Shown here: piece by piece, positions 58,147-64,000 of the stretch | Position numbering within the stretch: the first letter of the stretch is position 1 | Layout: every line of letters begins with the position of its first letter | Translations under genes and position numbers: made by a program | The notes under the pieces: model-generated | What the model was told of the DNA's origin: nothing | Database searches by the model: none | What the model saw: the letters and a program-made list of their open reading frames with translations, nothing else | Assembly: GCA_037127255.1 (NCBI GenBank) | Contig: JBANSL010000004.1 | Location: 55,282,318 to 55,346,317 of the forward strand | Length of the DNA: 64,000 bases | Direction: 5' to 3' | Origin: Persicaria tinctoria | Lineage: Eukaryota > Streptophyta > Magnoliopsida > Caryophyllales > Polygonaceae

Positions 58147-59448
58147 CTACGAGGAGACCTTTGCTCCTGTAGCCAGACTTCAAGCTATTCGCATTGTATT
58201 AGCATTTGCATCTTTTATGAGCATAAAGTTATATCAAATGGATGTCAAGTGTGCTTTTCTCAATGGTTTCTTAGAGGAAGAAGTATATGTGGATCAACCC
58301 CCATGTTTTGAAAGTTCAGAATTTCCCAATCATGTTTATAAACTTGACAAAACGCTTTATGGTTTAAAACAAGCCCCAAGAGCTTGGTATGAGCGCTTGT
58401 CAAAATATCTTTTAGAAAATGATTTTAAAAGGGGGTTGATCAACAAGACTCTTTTTATCAAAACCAAAGGAAATGACATTTTGGTTATTCAAATTTATGT
58501 TGATGATATATTATTTGGTGCTACTAACACATTTTGTGCAAGGAATTTTCTGACATCATGTGTAGTGAATTTGAGATGAGCTTGATGGGAGAAGTCAACT
58601 TCTTTTTGGGATTACAAGTTCATCAATCCAAGAAAGGGATCTTTGTCAACCAAAGCAAGTACACTAAGGATCTCTTGAAGAAGTTCAAGATGGATCAATC
58701 CAAAGCAGCCAAGACTCACATGAGCTCAACATTGTCTCTAGATCAAGACAAGACTGGAATAAGTGTCAATCAAAAGGAGTATCGAGGAATGATTGGATCT
58801 TTATTATATCTCACGGCTAGTAGACCTGACATCATGTTTAGTGTTTGCATGTGTGCTAGGTTTCAAGCTGATCCTAAAGAATCTCACCTCGTGGCTGTGA
58901 AGAGGATCTTTCGATATCTCAATGGCACTAAGGAGCTTGGACTATGGTACCCAAAGCAAAAAGATTTCACATTAATTGGATATTCTGATGCAGATTTTGC
59001 AGGCTATAAGGTGGATAGGAAGAGCACATCAGGATGTTGCCAATTCTTAGGAGCATCTTTGATCAGTTGGCACTCAAAGAAGCAAAACTCAGTTGCTCTA
59101 TCCACTGCAGAAGCCGAATACATTGCAGTTGGAGCCTGTTGCTCCCAAATCCTTTGGATAGCTCAACAAATGCGAGATCTTGGCATCAACCTCAAAGGTA
59201 TTCCAATTAAGTGTGACAATACAAGTGCCATCTCCATCACTAAGAATCATGTTCAGCATTCAAGGACCAAACATATTGATGTAAGACATCATTTCATTAG
59301 AGACCATGTTGAAAAAGGTGATGTGTCCATTTCGTTTATTTCAACTGATTATCAATGGGCTGACATTTTTACTAAGCCTTTGGCAGAGGACAGGTTCACC
59401 TTCATAAGACGAGAGATTGGGATGCTTAACAAGGATGCACTTTCGTAG
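58118..59448 (+). pseudogene. Sirevirus RT core and RNase H, frameshifted
   Basis: First piece 58118-58579: DYEETFAPVARLQAIR, QMDVKCAFLNG, LYGLKQAPRAWYERL and catalytic IYVDDILFG near 58494. A frameshift near 58540 leads to the second piece, to 59448: MGEVNFFLGLQVHQ, SADFAGYKVDRKSTSGCC-type RNase H start, STAEAEYIAVGACC, HIDVRHHFIRDHVEKG and TKPLAEDRF, ending with a stop just before GGGGGAACATTCCC. All copia RT/RNase H landmarks are present but not in one frame. Confidence 0.88.
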
Positions 59449-59899
59449 GGGGAACATTCCCTTTACGAAAGATAAATTCTACTTAGTGTCAAGACCCTTG
59501 AGAACTATGTCAAGGTGTGTGAACTAAATGGTGGATTACATATATCGGATCATATATTTTTGGTTAATATCTTTTTAGATATTTAATCATTTATATTTTT
59601 TTTATCGGATTTCAAAATTGCCCATTTTTGTGATATTCTTAACCGTTAAGATATTTTTAATTTTGGAACTAAATCCCTCAATTTTTCAGTCCGATTTTAA
59701 TGGGAATATTTGAATTTTGAATTGGAAACTCTTCAAATCTTGGCAATGTTATCATTACCCTCCCTTGGAACTCTAAACCCGTCCCATCATTCCATCATCT
59801 CTCTCTACTTATACCCACCTCTGTACCCGATTTCTTCACACTCTCAAAACTGATCCAAACCCTTTCACTTTCTTCTTCTTGAACCTCTCAACCTATTCT
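59449..59899 (+). other. Spacer between pol and the env-like gene
   Basis: AT-rich and non-coding. GGGGGAACATTCCC lies at its start (59450-59463), and a CTTATACCC box in a CT-rich setting (about 59805-59880) could be a promoter or splice-acceptor region for the downstream gene. Ends at the MITE TSD. Confidence 0.45.
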
Positions 59900-59907
59900 A
59901 AAGAAAC

Positions 59908-60974
<1,067 letters not shown>

Positions 60975-60999
60975 AAAGAAACCCTAGCCGATTTCCTCC

Positions 61000-62714
61000 A
61001 TGGCACCCAAAACAAAGAAAGCTGTCACACCCAAAAGACTTGGCGCCACCCCCAAGGGACGTCAGGCCACTGCCACCTCTCCCACAACTGAACCCACTCC
61101 TCAAGCCATTGTCCCAACTGTTGTCCAGAGCACCATCGCTGAGAGCACGGTCACTATTCCCAAGGGCTCTCAAAAGCGCTCTGCTAAGAAGCCTCTCAGT
61201 GCTAAACAGAAAGGGAAGAGGAAGATTTTGGCTAAGGAAGTGGACGAGGAAGAGGAGGAAGATGACCTAGATGCCATCCTGGAAAGAGGTGCTGCCAAGG
61301 AAGCCGAGGAGGAAGCCTTGAAGAAGAAAAAGGCCGATGAGGAGGCCGAGCTTGCTAGGAAACTAGCAGAGGAGGAAGCTGAGAGGATTCGGAAGGAAGC
61401 TGAAGCCGAGGAGGTTCCATCCGAGGAGGAGCCTGAGGAAGAAGAAGAAGAGCAAGAGGGATCTGGAGATGACGAGGAAGCTGAAGAAGATGAAGCGGGG
61501 TCCGGTGAGGAATCGGGGTCTGAGGAAGAGGAGGAAGAATCTCCCTCTCCTTCTCCTCCTCCCCTGTCTCCAAAGAAGCGGAAAACCCCTGCTACTGTCA
61601 AGCCTCCATCTCCCAAGCGCACCAGGAAGGGCACCCTCAGGAGTCTTGAAGCGCATGTCAAGAGAGCTGCTCCGACAATTGCTCGCAGGAAGAATGCCGA
61701 ACCCCCTGCATATATCCAGGTAAATCAATCCTTGCCCTCCTCTTGGTTTCAAGATGCTGAGACTGCTGGTAAGTGGGTAGATGAGTTTCGAACTCGTAGG
61801 ATTAGCTGTTCTGATTTTTTAGATTTTGAGTTCTTCGAAGCTTTGAAGTTACCCTGCATTGATCTTCTCAAAAAATCCCCAGCCTGAACCCTTCTCAACC
61901 TTGAAACTGTTTACTACCCCCAGTTTACCCGTCTATTCTACATTAACCTAAAGGCCAAACACGACACCAATGGTTGGTCTTTGGAGTCTGTTGTCAAAGG
62001 GGTTAGAATCTCTCTCAACTCCAATGACTTTGCAGATTTCCTTGGCTTACCTAGCCCAGTTCCACCCTCTGAAATACACCCCTCAAAAGAGAATTGCATC
62101 ATCCTTGCTCGAGTCAAGTACCTCCTACCCGAAGCATCCAACAACACCTCAAAGCAACTCACCCACTCATCCCTAACCTTTGAGGCAAAAATAATTTTCA
62201 ACATCATTGTTCGTTGCCTCTTACCCCGTCTTATCTCTGGCTCACTCCTTACTGACAATGTCATGGTCCTGCTCTACCGCATCTTAAATGACCTTGATCT
62301 TGATCTGGCCAACACTATCCTTGGAACCATGTCTCATGCCAGAAAAGCTAGAAAGGCTCTTCCCTCCCTTTTGCTACCCTTTTGACCCCTCTCTTCAAAG
62401 CTTCTGGAATTGATGTCAAAAATGAAGAACAGCAGCGTCATATGGGTAAGTTCGACTCTAAGGGCCTTGAAATGATTGGCATCACCCGGTCTCCCCAAGG
62501 GACCTTGAGTCTTGCCACTCCTTCAAAAGCCCTTCCCACTGCTTCAGCTTTCGATGAACGCATGGACAACCTAGAGTTGGGCTTGGAGGAAGTTCGCTTG
62601 GATATCAAGGAGCTGCAAAAGGAGTTTATGACGGAGATGAGTGGGATTTCCAAGATGCTGCAAGGACTGTGGACGAGGCTCACTGATGATGATGCTCCGG
62701 ATGACGAAGCTTAA
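61000..62714 (+). pseudogene. Sirevirus env-like (third) ORF, one stop and one frameshift
   Basis: Starts MAPKTKKAVTPKR. Residues 1-80 are basic and S/T/P-rich. Residues 80-190 are a Glu/Lys-rich helix followed by an acidic tract. SPKKRKT and SPKRTRKG near 61570-61630 look like nuclear localisation signals. From about 61640 comes a folded region (YIQVNQSLPSSWFQ, ...KWVDEFRTRRISCSDFL). TGA at 61885-61887 interrupts it, but the same frame continues (YYPQFTRLFYINLKA, NDFADFLGLPSPV, FEAKIIFNIIVRCLLPRLI) to 62385. A frameshift leads to 62382-62714, which has a C-terminal coiled coil (RMDNLELGLEEVRLDIKELQ). This organisation matches the ORF found in the env-like position of Sireviruses. No signal peptide or clear membrane anchor is visible, so an entry function is not supported by the sequence. 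Confidence 0.78.
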
Positions 62715-63072
62715 ACCCTACCCTACCCTATCCCACCCCTGAAAGTTGAAACATTGCTGGTTTTTGGAAACGTTTTCAAAACATTTGGTGACTATTTTGG
62801 TGACTATTTTACCTCCTCCCTTTGTTGAAAGACGAAAAGGGGGAGATGATCTGTGGTGTTGTTTAGACTTTGAAAACCTATCTGCTTGAAGGTCTTGGAA
62901 GACCTTGGTTTCTTGTTTTTTGGTTTTCGGTTGGATGGTTTTTGCATCCTTTAAAAATTTGATCCAACATTTGTCTAACCCTTGCAGGTACTTAGTCTGA
63001 TTTCTATTATATTATCTATGCTTGACTAAGTTTCAGGGATGCACAAGTTTTGTCTTTCATCAAGGGGGAGAT
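62715..63072 (+). promoter_or_regulatory. Sirevirus 3' non-coding region with two polypurine tracts
   Basis: GAAAAGGGGGAGATG (62834-62848) and CAAGGGGGAGATTG (63061-63074) lie 227 bp apart; the second abuts the 3' LTR. Multiple PPTs are a known Sirevirus trait. Confidence 0.82.
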
Positions 63073-64000
63073 TGATAACTCCCTCCCTTGATGAAAATCG
63101 GAATAAATGTTTCAAAGGCCTTGACAAGATGTTTGTGTCAAAGGTCTTGGAACATTAATAGTTGATGAAATCCAAAACCTGTTTTATAAGTCCGAATATT
63201 ATTTAATCTTATTATATACTTTCTTTATATTATATATATATGCTTGACTAATCTTTCAGGAAGTTTTTCGAATTATTTCCTTCCTTTCGACAAGTGCTGA
63301 GAAGGTTCAAATCGGAAAGATTATGGCTTCATTTGTTTCCAAGTTTAGAAGATCTTGAAGATAGCCATGATCAGGAATAGCCGTTGGAGAAGATTCTCGG
63401 CGCCGATTTGTCTCAATAAATAGAGAAGGAAGATGAAGACAGGATACACAAGTATTACACGAGCTTTCATTCATTCAAGCGAGATCTGTCTCCCAAGTGT
63501 ACTCTCTGCTAGCGCTCAAGAGTTTGTTGTTTATTTCAAATCCTTTGAGAGTCACTGTGAACTTATAGGATATATTCATTTATAGTGTTAATTACTCGAA
63601 AGTTTGTAACTCGGGAAGGTGCACTAGGCTATTAATTTGTGAGAGTAAGAGGATTGTACTAGATAGCTGAGAGAGGTGGGGCTCTTCTAGATTGGTCTAG
63701 GACTCCAAGGGAACGTGAGTTGACTAGATTGCAATTGTATAGGAGAGAGGCTTCTCGGTGAGCTATTAGGATCCTAAGCTAAGCGAATCAATAAAGCCTT
63801 TTGAATCCTAGGGTTGTGGAAGAACCCTAGGCGGGGACGTAGGCCAAGTTCGTGCCGAACCTCGTAAACAATTACTCGTGTCCTTTACTTATTGCTTTAC
63901 CTTATTTCCACACTTGGTTCGATTGTCTAACATTGTGATTCAGGTTTAATCTCAAAGGGTTTTATACTAGCTCCAAAAGTCTTGAGACTTTCTGCGAAAA
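63073..64000 (+). repeat. 3' LTR of the Sirevirus, cut by the window end
   Basis: Matches 49588-50023 plus 53759-54250 closely. About 70 bp remain outside the window. It retains the empty site of the solo-LTR insertion. Confidence 0.92.

Noticed and set aside
61170..61661. Minus-strand Ser-rich frame opposite the env-like ORF
   Set aside because: Shadow of the acidic/Lys-rich plus-strand coding sequence.

Overview
This window is a plant nuclear genome segment, almost certainly from an angiosperm. The evidence is its content: Ty1/copia, Sirevirus-like and Athila/Tat-like Ty3/gypsy retrotransposons, a large non-autonomous LTR element, hAT transposons and their MITEs, Stowaway MITEs and tRNA-derived SINEs. 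I found no host gene I could defend. Nearly every base belongs to transposons nested inside transposons. Boundaries below come from target-site duplications (TSDs), terminal motifs and matching LTR pairs read by eye.

Layout. (1) 1-3059 is the 3' part of a Ty1/copia element ending in a complete LTR. (2) 3538-18016 is the end of a minus-strand Athila/Tat-like element (called D). Its LTR is split by a young plus-strand gypsy derivative (A, 4536-17371, TSD gtatt, two 1905-bp LTRs, gag and protease but no RT/integrase core). A in turn carries an apparently intact hAT transposon (hAT-1, 9892-14151, TSD actgcagc). (3) 18017 to beyond the window end is a second Athila/Tat-like element (E, plus strand). 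Its 5' LTR holds an 11.4-kb non-coding LTR element (18472-29898, LARD-like, TSD gccgc). Its interior holds a related minus-strand element (B, 31480 to about 45625). Its 3' LTR holds a Sirevirus-like copia element (49588 to past 64000), whose own 5' LTR contains a 3.7-kb solo LTR (50024-53753, TSD ctctg). (4) B is riddled with smaller insertions: five hAT-type elements/MITEs in and around it, two Stowaways, two SINEs in one target site, tandem arrays and an expanded (TA)n tract.

Most interesting. First, a short motif occurs seven times here: six copies in the solo LTR and one on the opposite strand of hAT-1. Its flanks are constant (CCTACGTA, ATCAA, CGTAGTTC). The middle is variable but always self-complementary, so it looks like a structured RNA or DNA element shared by unrelated transposon classes. 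Second, hAT-1 carries two genes: a normal 786-aa transposase and a separate 73-aa protein that is only a BED zinc finger. Each gene has a similar promoter, and a block of the element's own GACCCGCCGGGTC motif lies in front of the transposase promoter. That arrangement suggests a built-in regulator. Third, element A repeats the palindrome TTGTCGATRTCGACAA in its LTRs, coding region and 3' non-coding region.

The gag/pol genes of all retroelements here are broken or incomplete. Several of the stops are explained by single G-to-A or C-to-T changes, as expected for methylated, silenced plant transposons. The only open, complete-looking coding pair is in hAT-1.
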